Below, piece after piece: positions 14,451 through 27,966 of a DNA stretch of 64,000 bases. This stretch comes from Atrichornis clamosus (lineage: Eukaryota > Chordata > Aves > Passeriformes > Menuridae): the NCBI GenBank assembly GCA_013400975.1, contig WBMZ01008634.1, positions 124,001-188,000 of the forward strand. Direction: 5' to 3'. The notes beneath the pieces were generated by a model. It saw nothing but the letters and a program-made list of their open reading frames with translations, made no database searches and was not told the origin of the DNA. The translations under genes and the position numbers were made by a program. Within the stretch, counting starts at the first letter, position 1; each line of letters starts with the position of its first letter.

Positions 14451-17400
14451 CAGTACTGCTTAGCTCTTGTCTGGCAAGGTTCAGCAGGTGGAGGAAGGGA
14501 GTAGGTCTTATTTTGAGATTTCAAAAGAGCTGAATTATATGTTAGCTTCACAGTTTATTTGGTTTTATTTCTGTCCAATAAAAAGCTGCTTTTCCATGGG
14601 AGCCTGAGGAGAGCTCACTCAAGATGAAAGGAAGTGGAATGCATCTGAAAGAGTGGCCAAATTCTGATGGCTTTTTCTTGCTGATGCTGTGAGCAGCTAA
14701 ATCTTTCTGCAAAGCAGTGTTGTTTTCCTCTTACTCTATCAGTTGTATGACTCTTTGCCATCCTTTGTGAGTGTATCACACTTGATCATCTGCCCAAAGC
14801 CCTTTGTTTAATTAACCTCTTCTAAAGGCAAGTCACTCTTCTATGAAGTTTGAACAATCATGTGCAGCTTTGGGTTTCCCCTGGTACTCTCAGGTTGGTT
14901 TTGATCATCACCTCAGTGCATTGGATTAAATTCCCTTTTTGTGCTGCGCAGTGACACAAAGGGGATGCAGCAGCCTTTTATTGATGCTTCATTACACAAA
15001 CAAGCATTCAGCACTGTTGAATAACTTGGTGGAACCATGGTGGTGTCTTCCCCATTAAAATCATCACTTGGCTCCATGTGCTTGATGTGCTTTGTGTCCC
15101 GGGTTTGTTTTAGTGCTCTGAAATAGGAAACAAGTGGTACACAGTGTTTCACACTTGTTTCAGTGATCTAAAATATGAAACATGGGGAGGATCAGGCATT
15201 AGCAAAATCCAGGTCATGCTGATGGAAATGACAATACTGATAGCATTTCTAATGAATGCTAGTGTGGTGTGTGATCTGCTAACGTTGGTAATATTTCTCA
15301 CCCATTAACACCTCTTGGCACGTGCTGAGTCTTAGACTGCTACAGCTGACCAGCTCTGGTGTCCGATCTCAATGGCTTGCATGAAAAAGCTCCTTCCAGT
15401 GAAACGCTGGAATCTCTAGGCTCTGAATCCCTCCTCTGATAGCTCAGGCTGTGGCAAAGGAGCACACAGAAGGCCGTTAACTTAAAATCATTACCCTTCA
15501 GAGTATCTTAGTCTGTCTCCAGAAGATAATGCCACATTATAAATGCAGTGTGTTAGTTGCCATTTCAACCTGGTAAGGTGTGAGCAGAATTATTATTTTC
15601 ATCTTTGTAGCAATTTAATTTGAAACACTTCTTGAGTGAGGGCTGTGGGGAAGGAGTATGCACTTTGTGTGAAGATATAATTTGTTCAGTCATTTGATCA
15701 CTTGATCAATTTAGCCATGTATTTAGATGCACTTATCATTCCAGTATTTAAGCAGAGAAATCTTACATAAGCAGGGGAGGTATTCATGCTGTTTCATGTT
15801 TTCCTCTTTAAATTCATAGTCTTGCACATTTCACATAGTTGAGCTTCTCACTGTGTTTTACAGTTGTCCATTGTGACTTGGCTTGAACAAGAAAGCCGTG
15901 TAGCTGTAAAGAGATGTTTATTATTATTTATCACTAAATGGACTGATAACCCAACTCATCCACACAGTGGTAGCTCTTATGTTACCCAAGGAGTCCTTGT
16001 GGCATGAAGTATTGATTCCTGTAGCTCCTGCAGTTGTCACTTCTTCATAAAGGATTTTCACAAACCACCTTGGATAGGGAACCAATAAAGTACACCTAAG
16101 CACCTGTGCTATTGATTAGGTTTATTGACTAGGGCAGCTGAGGCAATGCTCCTGATCAACTAATTGAAGTTTCCTGGGGCTATTGGCAGGAGCCCACCCA
16201 GGAGGATCTGCACTGGCTGGGGTTCTCTGGGTATCCACTGCTGCAGCCAATTTCTGTGTCCACAGCCCCCTGCCCTGCTGCCCACCCAGCTGAAGCTGAG
16301 GAAGGCTGCTGGGGTGAATGATCCCTGCCTTGGCTCTCAGTTGCTGCCATTTGCCATTTCATATGAACACACAAAATCTGTATGGTCGCTAAAATACGTG
16401 ACAAAAACATTTCCTACTTCGTGCTGTAGGTGATCAGTGGCACCACGTGTGTGGTATCAGCGCAGAGCTCAGAGAAGGTGGAAGAACCAACACACAGCTC
16501 TTTTTCTACTGCTTGCCTTTCCTTCCCATCTTTGTTTTAACTTTTTTTTTCCCCCTTGTTTTGTTTCCCAGAAATGTATTTTGGTTTGCACTTTGCAGAT
16601 ATCACTTCTGGGTAAGAGGTTTTCGTGCTTTAGCTCCATTGACAGGACAGCAAAACAACTGAATGTGTCTTTTGTTAAAACTTGAAACTTTGTTTATGGA
16701 GATAAGTTCTGGCAGTTAACACACAGCTTTGGGTAGGAGTTTGCCTCAGTACAGTGGCCAATTATCACTTCTCTTCAGAAGCTCACTCTGTTTTGCTTTA
16801 TATCACCACCTACAATTTCAAAAACTGCTTCATGAAATACAATCTACAGAACATTCTTCTCAGAAGAGAAAGAGATAAACAGTTTCAGTAGTGTTGGAAA
16901 ACAGGTTTGAATTTTTAAATAGAAAATGTGTTACATCTGCTTTAGTTTATTTCCTTTTCTTTTCAGCATTATAACTTAGTTTTGCCAGAAAGCTCCTTGC
17001 TGTTTATTCTTCACATTTCTGATTCCTCAGGGTTGCAGACTCAAAGGACAAGACCATTTTTTCCTTCTTTTTTTGTGATCATTTGTTCCAGTTTTCTTTT
17101 CTTTTCACGCTTCATTTTTTTCCCCTCCAGAAATAATTTTTACTTCTAGACCATCAAAACTCTTACTATCAGATCTGCCTGTTAACATTTAGACTGCCTA
17201 ATCTGAGAACTACCCGAGGTCCTCTAGTTGTTCATCAGCAGCCTTTTTTGTAAAGGGGTCACAATTGCCCATCTAATGGGAAGGTGTAAAATAAACGAGA
17301 AGGTGTGAAAAAACCTTAATATACTTAGCTAATTTTCATTCTTTTCACTTTATATCAAGCAAGTTACTTTCCTGTTGTAGAACTGACTTTTAGCTAGGCA

Positions 17401-19990
17401 TATAAATTCTTTCAGACTATGTTGTCACTTCACATGCTTATAAGCATCATCTATTGCCCCCAAGCCTTAATTAGTCTCTTTGCTTTCCTTCCTTTTAACA
17501 TTTTGAGTACATAATGATTTATTTATGTTGCTTTATATAATTTTGAGGAATAATTTCATATCTTGTTTATATTTTAAACATTCTCCATCTTGCTTTTCAC
17601 ATAAATGGATTTTAATGATTCCCTCTGTTTCATATTATCAGCTGTAACTCATAACTACTTAAAAGTCTCCTCAAAATCTAACCCATCACACAATTACACT
17701 TTCTACCTCTGTTTCTATCTCTGTTTTGCACTGGATTCAGGTAGTGTATGAGCAGTAGTTCAGGTTTTCATTACTTTGTTATTAGAGTGGTAACAAATTG
17801 TCTCTATCAGAAGTCATCATGTGAAGGGGTTGCAAAGGTAGAAACAGAATGAATTTCTGTTCACTTAATTATATGTGCAACAGCACTCACGCACACTTTG
17901 AAGAGTTCATATGCAGCAAAGTCTGTTAGTAATTTTTCAGCTTCATGGTGGATCTAGTTTGGTGATTTTATCATCTTTGCCAAAGAGAAAGTATATTTCA
18001 TTTGTATTGGAGAAAGGGTTTACTATATTCAATGCTGTAACTGTCATCAGTAGCAGTCATTTAAATTCTAGATAGCAAAAGAATCTTAATTGGACCCCAT
18101 GTAGCAAGGTCAAGTTGACTGTCAGAGTGCTGTGTAACTTGAGGGAATTATTCTCTTCAATACTTCAATTTATCTTTCATTACAGTTGTGTGATTCCAAG
18201 TGGCAAGGATGTGTAGTCATGCAGAAAATCTGTGACAGAATTCTTAGACTTATTCTAAAGCCTTGCACACTGAAGATCTATAAAAGTTACTAAATTAATG
18301 AGTAAAGAGAATTTCATGGAGTATTAATGATAACAAAATGATATTATAATTCTTTTATATTTTTATGCAGGCAGTTACACAGAGTGAATGAGAATATGTA
18401 ATGGGCAGACTTAATTGATTTAACCCTCTGTGCAGTAAGCAGGAACTTCAGTTTGAGCTACATCCCATTAAATACTGAACTCTTGATTGCTGTTCAACAA
18501 AATCAATACAGAGCAGACGTTGGTAGTGAATCTTGTGCCTGCAGCAGTAATGCAGTTTGACAATGAAAATCAATGCCCAGTCCCAAAACTGAGCATTTAA
18601 TTGTATTCGTGGTTTATGTCTTTTATTGATTTCTGGGTCCTTAAGGCCATCTGTTAATTTACTACCTGGGTCTGGACCTGGATGGGCGTCAGTGCCTTAG
18701 AGAAACAGGTTATTTTTCGCTTGTTTTGTATGGTGTATGGGTTACTGCCTCTAAAATCCATGACTGTTCCATGTGGAATTGTTGCTCCAGGCATTAACCC
18801 GCACGTATCTCCAGAAAAAACACCATCCTCCAGGTAGGGAATAGGCACAAGTGATCCTCCCACAAAACCAAGCAAAATCTTCAACGGTTTGTTCTTTAAA
18901 AATCAGTCTCCTGACAGTGACAATGACAAGTTTGGGCTTTTATTTAAGTCTACAATACACTCTTTATTAAAATACCATTTTTGTGTAGCTAACTTAATGT
19001 AGCCAGTTTCTACATACCTTGTAGAAATAACAGGACTGGAGGTTGGTTACAAATAGATTCTGTGTCATCCTGAAGTAAACTACCTAACAACAATGTATGG
19101 AATAAGAGAGAATTTACCTAATTCATAGTTTAATAATCAGGCATTTTATAATATTCGTAGAAAGAAATTGCATGTATCTTCATCCATCGGTGAAGATTTA
19201 GGAGCTGTGTGCCCTGAGCTTTCAGTTCAGTACCAATTCTTTCCTTTCCCAATACAACCCCATGCATATTTATGAATGTTGTATAGGATAGAAATGTACC
19301 TCAGTTCTTAATATTTCACAGTATTTCTCAGAAGTTTTTATTATTAATGAGTTTGTTTTTGTGTATGTAGGCAGTACATTTTGTCCTGTACCATGTTATC
19401 TTTGAGAAGTATTTTGTACACAATGGAAATTAAGGCACATAAAATGTACATGAGTGACTGAAGTCAGGTCTCAAACCCTACTGGGAAATCAAGCCTGGTG
19501 TGTTGACTCGCAGCCCTGTGGTCTGTGAGCAACATTTCTGCTTGAAAAGCCTTGTCAAACCCAAACTGAAATAACCAACTATTTGCAAACCTAGAACAGA
19601 ATTCATTTTTCAAGTTGCATCAGAAATCTTACACTCATCTGGTAAGTTGCAGAGTATGCTCCAAAAAAAGGGGGGAGAAGTTTCTAAGTCCATACATGGT
19701 AAAGAATTTATGAGAATTGTTTTGGAATTACTGCTGAATCACTCTTAAAATACTCGAGAGAAACCTCTGAAAAATGTGTAGTGGTGTGAAGCAAATTAGC
19801 TTCCTGCCACCAAAAGTATGTCTTTTTAAAAGACAATTAATGCACATAATTTTCCCACTATATATTTTGCAGAGTGGCTGTGATTTTTATTGTGAGGTAG
19901 AAGTGTAGGGGTAGAGAATTAGTCTAGACATTTACCTATGGTTTATTTGATTGTAGAAACTGCAAATGCAGTAGTGTCGTGTGTGTGGGT
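14451..19990. other. Gene-free stretch with one unidentified coding-looking frame
   Basis: Mostly AT-rich intergenic-type DNA. A frame on the minus strand at 18654-18884 reads like ordinary protein but is unidentified. A GC-richer patch at 16164-16433 is open on both strands and looks like chance. Confidence 0.55.
18654..18884 (-). pseudogene. Unidentified coding-looking fragment (exon or pseudogene), tentative
   Basis: This 76-codon frame has balanced amino-acid composition, including YLEDGVFSGDTCGLMPG and IPHGTVMDFRGSNPYTIQ. It is less repetitive and less leucine/serine-biased than the surrounding chance frames. A donor-like CAG|GTAGTA lies near its 3' end on the minus strand. No family is recognised and no partner exon is seen. 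It may be chance. Confidence 0.2.
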
Positions 19991-20375
19991 CACAGAATCA
20001 CCAAATGGGTCAGGTTGGAAGGGACCAAGGGGTCATCTGGTCCAACCTCCCTGCTCAAACAGGTCATTCGTGGCACAGGATTGCATCCAGGTGGTTCTGG
20101 GTGGTTCTTCATGTTCAGGTGGAACTTTCTGGGCATCAGTTTCTGCCCATTCCTCTCATCCTGTTGCCAGGCCCCANGTGGTTCTTCATGTTCAGGTGGA
20201 ACTTTCTGGGCATCAGTTTCTGCCCATTCCTCTCATCCTGTTGCCAGGCCCCAGGGAGCAGAGCCTGGTCCCTGCTCTGACCCTCCCTGTGGACACTGAG
20301 ACAGGGATGAGGGCCCCTCTCAGTTGTCTCTTCTTCCTCAGCCTTTCCTCATGAGAGAGATGCTCCAGTCAGTTA
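19991..20375 (-). mobile_element. CR1 LINE fragment, antisense, with an assembly-type duplication
   Basis: The reverse complement matches a CR1 3' end. On the + strand it opens with CACAGAATCACC and GGTTGGAAGGGACC, passes TTCATGTTCAGGTGGAACTT and closes with GAGAGATGCTCCAGTC. It has an internal deletion relative to typical CR1, and it contains an exact 76-bp duplication around an N at 20177. Confidence 0.92.
20101..20253. repeat. Exact 76-bp direct repeat separated by one N
   Basis: Copy one is 20101-20176 and copy two is 20178-20253; they are identical, with N at 20177. The segment occurs once in normal CR1 order, so this looks like two overlapping contig ends placed side by side rather than a biological duplication. 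Confidence 0.95.
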
Positions 20376-21146
20376 ATTAGGATCACATCCTTTTGCTGCT
20401 TTTCTTTTAATGTACTCTAAAGCGATGACAGTAGGAAAAAAATAGTTTCCTGATGATGTGGCTTATTTTGGTGGTTCCAGTTCTGACAGAAGCAGGACAA
20501 CATTTTGGAAGTGGGGTTTGTTTGTGTTTTTATTAGGCCGGCTTGTTTCTCTTTGTTAATCTAAGAGAGAGTAATACCTCTGCCTTAAATTTCTTATTTA
20601 CAGATCAACCTAAACAGCAAAGCAAACTCTTGCCTATATACAATGTATACGATATACAATCTGTCTCTTGAGAATTTGTCTGTGTAGTCGGTTCCAGCAA
20701 AGCCTGTGACACATACAGAAGCCTACATTGATGTGTAGCTATGGAAAGTGATACCTAATTATCTCTTTATCTCTTAATCTAATCAACTGGCACCCAGTAA
20801 TTCCCAAAACATAACTGGATTATACACATGGTCAAGCCTCTATCCAGACACAGTTTAAAATGTGTAACCACCTTACGAGGCCGTAGTAAAGGCCCTTAAT
20901 TGCTAGAGTAGGGACACTTAAAACACTTAATTATGCAATTTGATTAATCAGAGCATCTTTGGAATCACTGACAATATTCTGATGGCTACAGATGGAGATT
21001 TATCACTTGCAAGTGTCAGCTGCTTCTTCCAGCCTCAAGGTACAGCTGTTTGCTTCCTGGAAGGAGCTTTTTGTTTCTCACAGTGTTTGTAAACAACAGC
21101 TGCTTTTCACTGAGGGATGGGTATGAGTCCCTTTTTCTCCAGTTTT

Positions 21147-21206
21147 GTTTCTGTGTGTGGTGGTGGTTTGGTTTTGTTTGGTTTGGGTTTTGTGGTTTGG
21201 TTTTTT
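21147..21206. repeat. G/T-rich low-complexity tract
   Basis: Tandem-like GGTTT/TTTTG words on the + strand, shorter than the tract before RFT1 but similar in composition. Confidence 0.75.
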
Positions 21207-24200
21207 ACATTGAAGGGTCATAGAGAGAAAGCCTACAAAGGCAAGGCACTACTGCATAGTCTGTAGCCTGGACAAAACTCTGAAGTTCAATGTCTCTCAT
21301 GTTCCAACAAACTCCTTCATTTGGTTTTTTGTTCATTTATTTTTTTAAATTCTGTCAATAATATTGAAGAATTCTTCTTGTTGCCATTCACTGGTTCCTG
21401 TTTGGAAAATAATTACGAGTTTTGTAATTTTCAGCAGCTCCATAGTAGCAGCAACATCACACAAATGTAATTTTTGAAGAGAAGAACAATATTTCAGGTG
21501 TTAGGACTGCACTTTCATCTGGGATTCCTTCACCTAGGAGTGAGAGGTCATTGAAGAGGAAAATGAGTTTATCTGGTACCTACTAACATTTTCAGACTGC
21601 TGACTTCGCTGCCCTCTAATACGTCACGTTCAATGGGAGTTGATCATTCCTCATCTGTAAGCATTTGCCCCAGAACAGATCATTTCTACACTGCCCTGCA
21701 GTGCTGCACTTCAGGAGAGGCCAGTGCAGTCTCCAGGCTGGTGTGGCTGCAATAGTGCAGATACTCAGAACAGTGCATGTGTACCTGTAGAAGAAAAATA
21801 TAATCTAGTAACCTTGTAATAGTCAGAATTAGTAGTTCAGTTTTACCAGAAGTATTTTCAAAATGTTCAGAGTTTCTGCAAAGTTTCTTAATAACTGTAT
21901 AATAGAAAAGTTATGATACCTACTGATTTAATACTGTTAATGAAAGAGCTTCCTGAAGCTTTTCCAGGAATTTCATCCAAGTACTGAGTGCCTTCAGCTC
22001 TTAAGATCTGCCCTATCCATAACACTTAGCTCTCACAGAGTACAGAATATTTTTGGCTTTGTCAGTTTGTCAAAAGTGAGATTAAAACAAATTTAGGGAG
22101 TTTTTCGTGAAGACTTCAAGTAGCAGTAGCCTAATTATGCTCTCAACAAAGTCAACATATTGTGTCACCAGATGAGAATCAGCTTAATGCTCTTGAAATT
22201 GAAGTCCGTGACTGTAGCAGGGTGGATGTGGTTATTTGCGTGACTGGGCAAAGTTTGAGACAATGTATGAGGCTGCAGTTTAAAATTTTTAAAGAACTCT
22301 ACATCTTTGTTAATCATATAAGTTACTGGAATATGTTCAAGTCCATTTATACTACGACTTATGGGTACTGCAGCTTAAAAATCCCTACAGACATGCTAAT
22401 GTTCAACTCCCATTTTAGAAGTGTGGTTCTAATTGCAAACTGGTCTCTCTGTTAAATAGAGAGCCTTCATTCACTTGGATTCACTAATTCCAGAGCCTGG
22501 GCAGGCAGTAAGTGATAATGAGATGCAGATCCCGCCTGATGGCTGATGAAAAGTTTGTGGAAGGTTTGTTTTTCCAGACATGACTGAGTTTGTGTCTGTA
22601 CCAGCAACACCACTGGTACCTGCTCAGAACATCTGCTCAGAAGCGTACGTGAAATGATCGGCTCTTGCCAAGGCTAAAATAACTTCTGTTCCATCATAAG
22701 CAATGATGCGACTTTTCCTGCAGCTCTTGAGGCTGAGAAAGCCTCAGGGAAGGGTCCACCTGTTCTGGCAACTTCCTGTAAAACCCAAAACCTGTGGATT
22801 CCACCTCCTGAAATATGTGGTGACCCATAAAAATGCCCTGTGGACTTGGAATGGACCTGAGTGTACTGATGACTGTCTCCTTGGACTGCCCAGCCAGCAG
22901 ACAGTGTTTTGTGTAGAACAGTCAACCCACCGGGTTTGCTGTGAGAGGGAAACAGTTCCTGAGCAGCAGAGCACACCTCAGTGTGACTTGGCTTGTGGCA
23001 GTAGCTACTGATCCCCATTGCTAAAGAAAACACATCACTATTAACAGAGATATGAGAGAAGTGCAGGAAGAAGGGCCAGAAAACTTCTGCCTGTTTGCAA
23101 AAAATGCTTTTTAATTGACTGTCATCAATAGAGGCAGAAAGCCAGTCAGATAAAAATCAGCACTTCCTGGGCACTGTTCATTCTGCTACAGTCGTCTGTC
23201 TTTTGCCACACGTTACTATTAAGTGCTTAATCAGTATTAAATCTAATTCTGGGATAACTTCTGAGAAATTATTTTACAGCATTAGCAGCTGGAAGAATGT
23301 ACCGCCTGTTAATTATTTACATTAGCTGTCTCTCCGAATAACAGCTGGCAGCCAAAAGACTCTAGAATGAAATGCCATATTTATGTAGGTGTAGGTGCAC
23401 GCTGTGCAGTCTCTTAAAGTCAGTGCCTCCAGAAGGTGATGGAGGGGCTCATTTGGACCACATCCTGTATTGATAGGTCTTACACAAATGGGAGGTACTC
23501 TTCTCTCTGCACACATACACAAGGTATCTAATGCTCACAGTTTTATAATGTGCTGAGGAAAGCACATCTGGGAAAGAGCTAAAGAGTCACTGCATGGGGA
23601 GTTGGTCTAAGAAATAGTCAGACAGCTCTCGTTTCTGAAATGTGACCATCCTGGCCGATTTTTAGGAGAATATCAAGGTATTAGTTGTGAAATCTCTGCT
23701 GGGGTGCTAACATGTGCAGGTTTGCTCCCCAGTTCAACAGGGTATGAGCCCAGGCTGATAAGTCACAGCACCCTCCTCCCAGGTAGCGGGAGTGGGACTT
23801 ACTACAGAACTGCTTTTATTTCTGGACAAGTTGTGAATGCTGTTTTGGTGAGAAGGCAAACAAGTAAACTAAACCCACATATTTTGTCATTTCAGAGTCT
23901 AAGCCTTTTCAGCCTCTTTCCCAGGGTACCAGGTTTTTCTTTGTTCCCCAATTGATTCACTTGACTCCTTCAGGACGAATCTTCCCGTGGGAGCACTGTG
24001 AGGAGTTCTACGTGTCCTCATCTTGGAGGATGAAGCAGTGGTGGGTCCTGTGAGATCTTGAGCCATAATGAGTCATTTGACCCCTCTCATATTTTGTCTT
24101 GGAGAAGGGAAGGATTGCACAGATATCCTTTGAAGGAGCCAGCATGCTCTGGGGAGATGAAAAGGAAGGCAGTGGACAAGCTGAGGCTCTTAATACCTCT

Positions 24201-27200
24201 ATGCAACTTTGGGGTTTTTTTTTTTAAGAGGAGGACATTTGCTCTTAGAGTGTCTGCATTATTTCAGTCTGTAAATGTAACTTTCAGGTCCACTGAGTTA
24301 AATATGTTTTTTCCTCTTTTCTACTGTCAAGTTGTAATGCTTGAACAGTGGAAATACTGTGTTTTCCCCAGAGGCAAATAGATTCTTGTGAAGGACAAAG
24401 TATCTGGGAAATGGCTGGGATGAAAAGGAAGTTTAGGAATTGCATGGCATAGTTTACAAATAAAAATCCCAAGATGTTTTCTAATGTTACAAAGGAGTGG
24501 CCTGCTCCCTCTCCATCCCCAAACCTATGATTCATTTACCTTTGTAGTTAGTTCTGTACATGTGTAATTAAAAAAGTATTGTAATGCTTATTGAGAAAAT
24601 GCAACTTCAGTTATACTACTCAGACTGAAAGTACTGGGGAAAAGCCGTGATAGGATGACACAATGATCTGACTGAATACAGGGCTGTTTGTAGCATCTGG
24701 CTGTCAGATTTCTGTTTGCTTGCCTCGTATGAGCACTCTGACAATTAATCAATATTGAAATGATGCTCTGGATGTTCAAAGGTTTGGATAAAGTGCCAAC
24801 ATTACCATATTCCTTTTGGGAGAACTGGATGGGCTCAAAGAATGTTTGGCTTCTTTAAGTTTTACAACTTTTCGCTAGGTATAATCTTTTCTCAAAAAAG
24901 AGACTAACAATTAAGTAATTTTTTTGAGGGCTATGAGCAGGACCATTTTTGCTACTCTTGGCAGACACATTCAGAAGAAAGCAATAATAATGCATGTTCA
25001 GGCCATTAATTTTTATCTATGTTGACAATATACTCACAAATTTTCTACTGTTGGCAGTAAAACTCTGGCTAATGTGCTCTGCTTATTGACTGTGAAATCC
25101 TCCCATGCACTTCCAAGGGAAGTCTTGCTCTTCCATCTACTCTCTATTCATCTCATAAATTGCATTGGAATAAAAAGACTGAAATTTCCTTTTTATTCAC
25201 AAACCAGCCGAAAATGGGCAGTAACATTAGAAACTCTCCAAAAATTGCCCAGATAGTTCCGGTGCTGTCAGCATAATTCAGTCTCTGTAGCAGTCCAGCA
25301 CTGCCAGTTTTTGCATATTGCCAGTCAAATTTACTTTAGCACTGGTTACAGAGGAGAGTTGTGTGAAACTTCCCTGCCCTCCCCATCAGTGTTTCGGGGT
25401 GTGTTTAAAAAGCAACAACAAAAAAAAGCAATTCTTGGCCCCATGCTGCCTTGGCAATACCATCCAGCTTTCCACATATGGTTGTGAAATCCAGTGTCTG
25501 ACTGCTTTTCCAAATATAGAATCATAATTCTTTTTAAAATTATCAATGCAACAAGTCTTATTTGTTTTCAAGACCTTTTCTTCTCTTTTTGAAGTATAAT
25601 GAAATATTGAGAGTTCTTGTATTGTCCATTTCCCATAGTTACTTTTGAAGACATATTTGGGGTTTTAAAAAATGTTTTACTGTGTATTTGGAAGTATCTC
25701 CTTTCCAGTTTTGAAACAAAAAGCATGGTAGCAAAGATCAGATTCCTTTGCCGGTGGAAGAGTAGCCAGGCATGAGTAGGTTGTGCCCCACAATCAGCAC
25801 AGAGTTTGTTTTTCACAGAGCTGTGCTTGGTTCTTTGGCAGCAGTGGTAGAACAAAACCAGTGGTGGTAGCAAAGCAGAAGTTCACTGCTTTCTTAGCTG
25901 AATTTTGAGTGTTTGTGTCTTACACTGCACTAAGCTGTCATCTCCTCATTTGATTCTGCATTGCTGGAGCGACCAAATGGAATTATTTCAAATAAACGGC
26001 TTTGACTTCTCTCTTTCACGATGCAAGATTTTGTCTTGGAGGTGAGAAGTGACTCAATGTAAGTCTAGATTGTGAAAGAAACAAGTAAAGTGAATGAGTT
26101 TTACTTCCCCTGCTCCCCACAAATATTTATGAGCTTTTTATCTACACAAAAAGCAGGTAACAGCCTGTGATTTTAGTAATATGCTTAGAACAAAATCTGG
26201 GGGTTTGAACAGCTTTCCATTGTCAAATTTACAATGACTTATTACAGAAGTATTCAGAAGCAATCCCACCAGTCTAGATTTCAGTTTTAGTGGCCTGTAA
26301 TGCCCCGAACCACTCCACTTTTGGCAAAGAAAAGAATGTTCAGTGTCATATCAGGGAAGAAACCAGTAAATGGCACTTGAAAGTAAACACTTTTATTTAT
26401 AAAGAGAAGCAATTATTCCAGTGTACAACTAGCAGTCACAACTGACTTCAGAAAGCAGACAGTTCTTCCTGGGTTATGGGGGGAGATACAAAAATATGAA
26501 GTTATTTTAAGATTGCCTGCTTTTTTTAAGTTGGACTCAGGTTTCATCGTGCTAATGTAAATATTCCTATGAAAAACGAAAAGCATGTTTGAAAAACCAA
26601 TATGCAAGGAAAGAGACAATTTTAAATAAGACTGGTGAAAAATCCAGAATTACATGAAGAAAAGTATTGTTGACTTTCTATCGTTATGAATTACCTCAAG
26701 TTTTGGGCCTACATTGTTGCAAATTATGTCTTCTGTGCCTGAGTATTGGATTTAATTACAGTCATAGCAAGAAGATCTCTGGGTTTTTTGTGGGTAATCA
26801 CATGCAACCAGTGATATAAAGATCTGGAAAACTGTCAGAATTGAAGTAACAAGATAAAGCTAATTTCTTACATAATTTCCTGGCTAGCACTTTCCCAGGC
26901 TGCAGTAACCCTGCATGTAGCATTTGAAAACATTATCAACAGAGTTACAGAACGAAGCCCAGTACAATTTAATATCTGAGAGAGGATGAAAATAATTAGA
27001 GTCAAAGTCTAGGAATACAGTGTCAGTGGAATAGTCAGAAGGGACATGTACTCCTAAATGTTTCTATAGAAAACTTACAGTGTTCTCTGTGTGTCTGTGA
27101 GTGGAAGGATTTCAAGATTTACCAATAACTCTTTGCTGTTAACAATTTCTTGCTTTTTTGTTGGACTCTCAGTGAGACTGATAACAGAGAATAGTGAGCT

Positions 27201-27930
27201 TTGCACGCAGATGGAAAGGAACTTGCTTTCTAACAGATTGAGCTTTAGGAGTAGGGTGTGGGTAGAAGAGGATATGCATAGCTGGTTTAGTCTCAGACAT
27301 GTGGTCAGATCCTTTTGTTTGAACCTCCCCACATTCTTCAGGATGTGAGTGGGAGTGTTCTCCCATACATGAAAACCTTAAATGACTCTTGTGACTTCTC
27401 TTGCAGTGAACCTCTGATATTGCTGGTTTCTAAGAAAAGAATTTTAAATTTGTGTTTAGGTAGGACAGACGGGGAGGTCTAAAGACACATGGTGAAGTAC
27501 ACAGCGCTTCTGAAATCCGCTGATGAATGAAGGGTGGTGTGAACCACGGCCTGCCAGCTGCAGAATGGTGAGTAGAGGTGACAGCAACAGATTAAAGCTC
27601 CAGATGAATAGTAGCTGTATGCTGCACCTTTAGCTTTCTAACGTAATGCTTAAAAAGTCAGGAACATGAAACTTCTTCCATTTAGTGGCGTTTCTCTTCT
27701 GATGAAAGTAATGGTCAGAGATGCAACAGCAGAACACAAGAGCCAGGGTGTGGCTTTCCTTACCAGGCATGCCCATCGCCCTGTGAGGACACCAGTATTT
27801 GTGAGAGGAATATCTGGCTCCTTTTATTGGCCATGTGCAGTTCTGCCCACTGCTCATTCAGAGTTTCTCCCCTTTGGTAAGGACAAGAAATTTTCTCATG
27901 AATTTTCTTCTATAAACCTGGGAAGGCTTA

Positions 27931-27966
27931 CCTTTTTCCTTTCTCTCTCTTTTTTTTTTTTTTTTT
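27931..27966. repeat. Pyrimidine/poly-T tract
   Basis: A C/T-only stretch runs into 17 consecutive T (27950-27966). It could be the antisense poly(A) tail of an old retrocopy, but no retrocopy body was recognised beside it. Confidence 0.7.

Noticed and set aside
22674..23033. Overlapping 119-codon minus and 102-codon plus frames
   Set aside because: Simultaneous openness on both strands, no flanking splice logic and no family resemblance.
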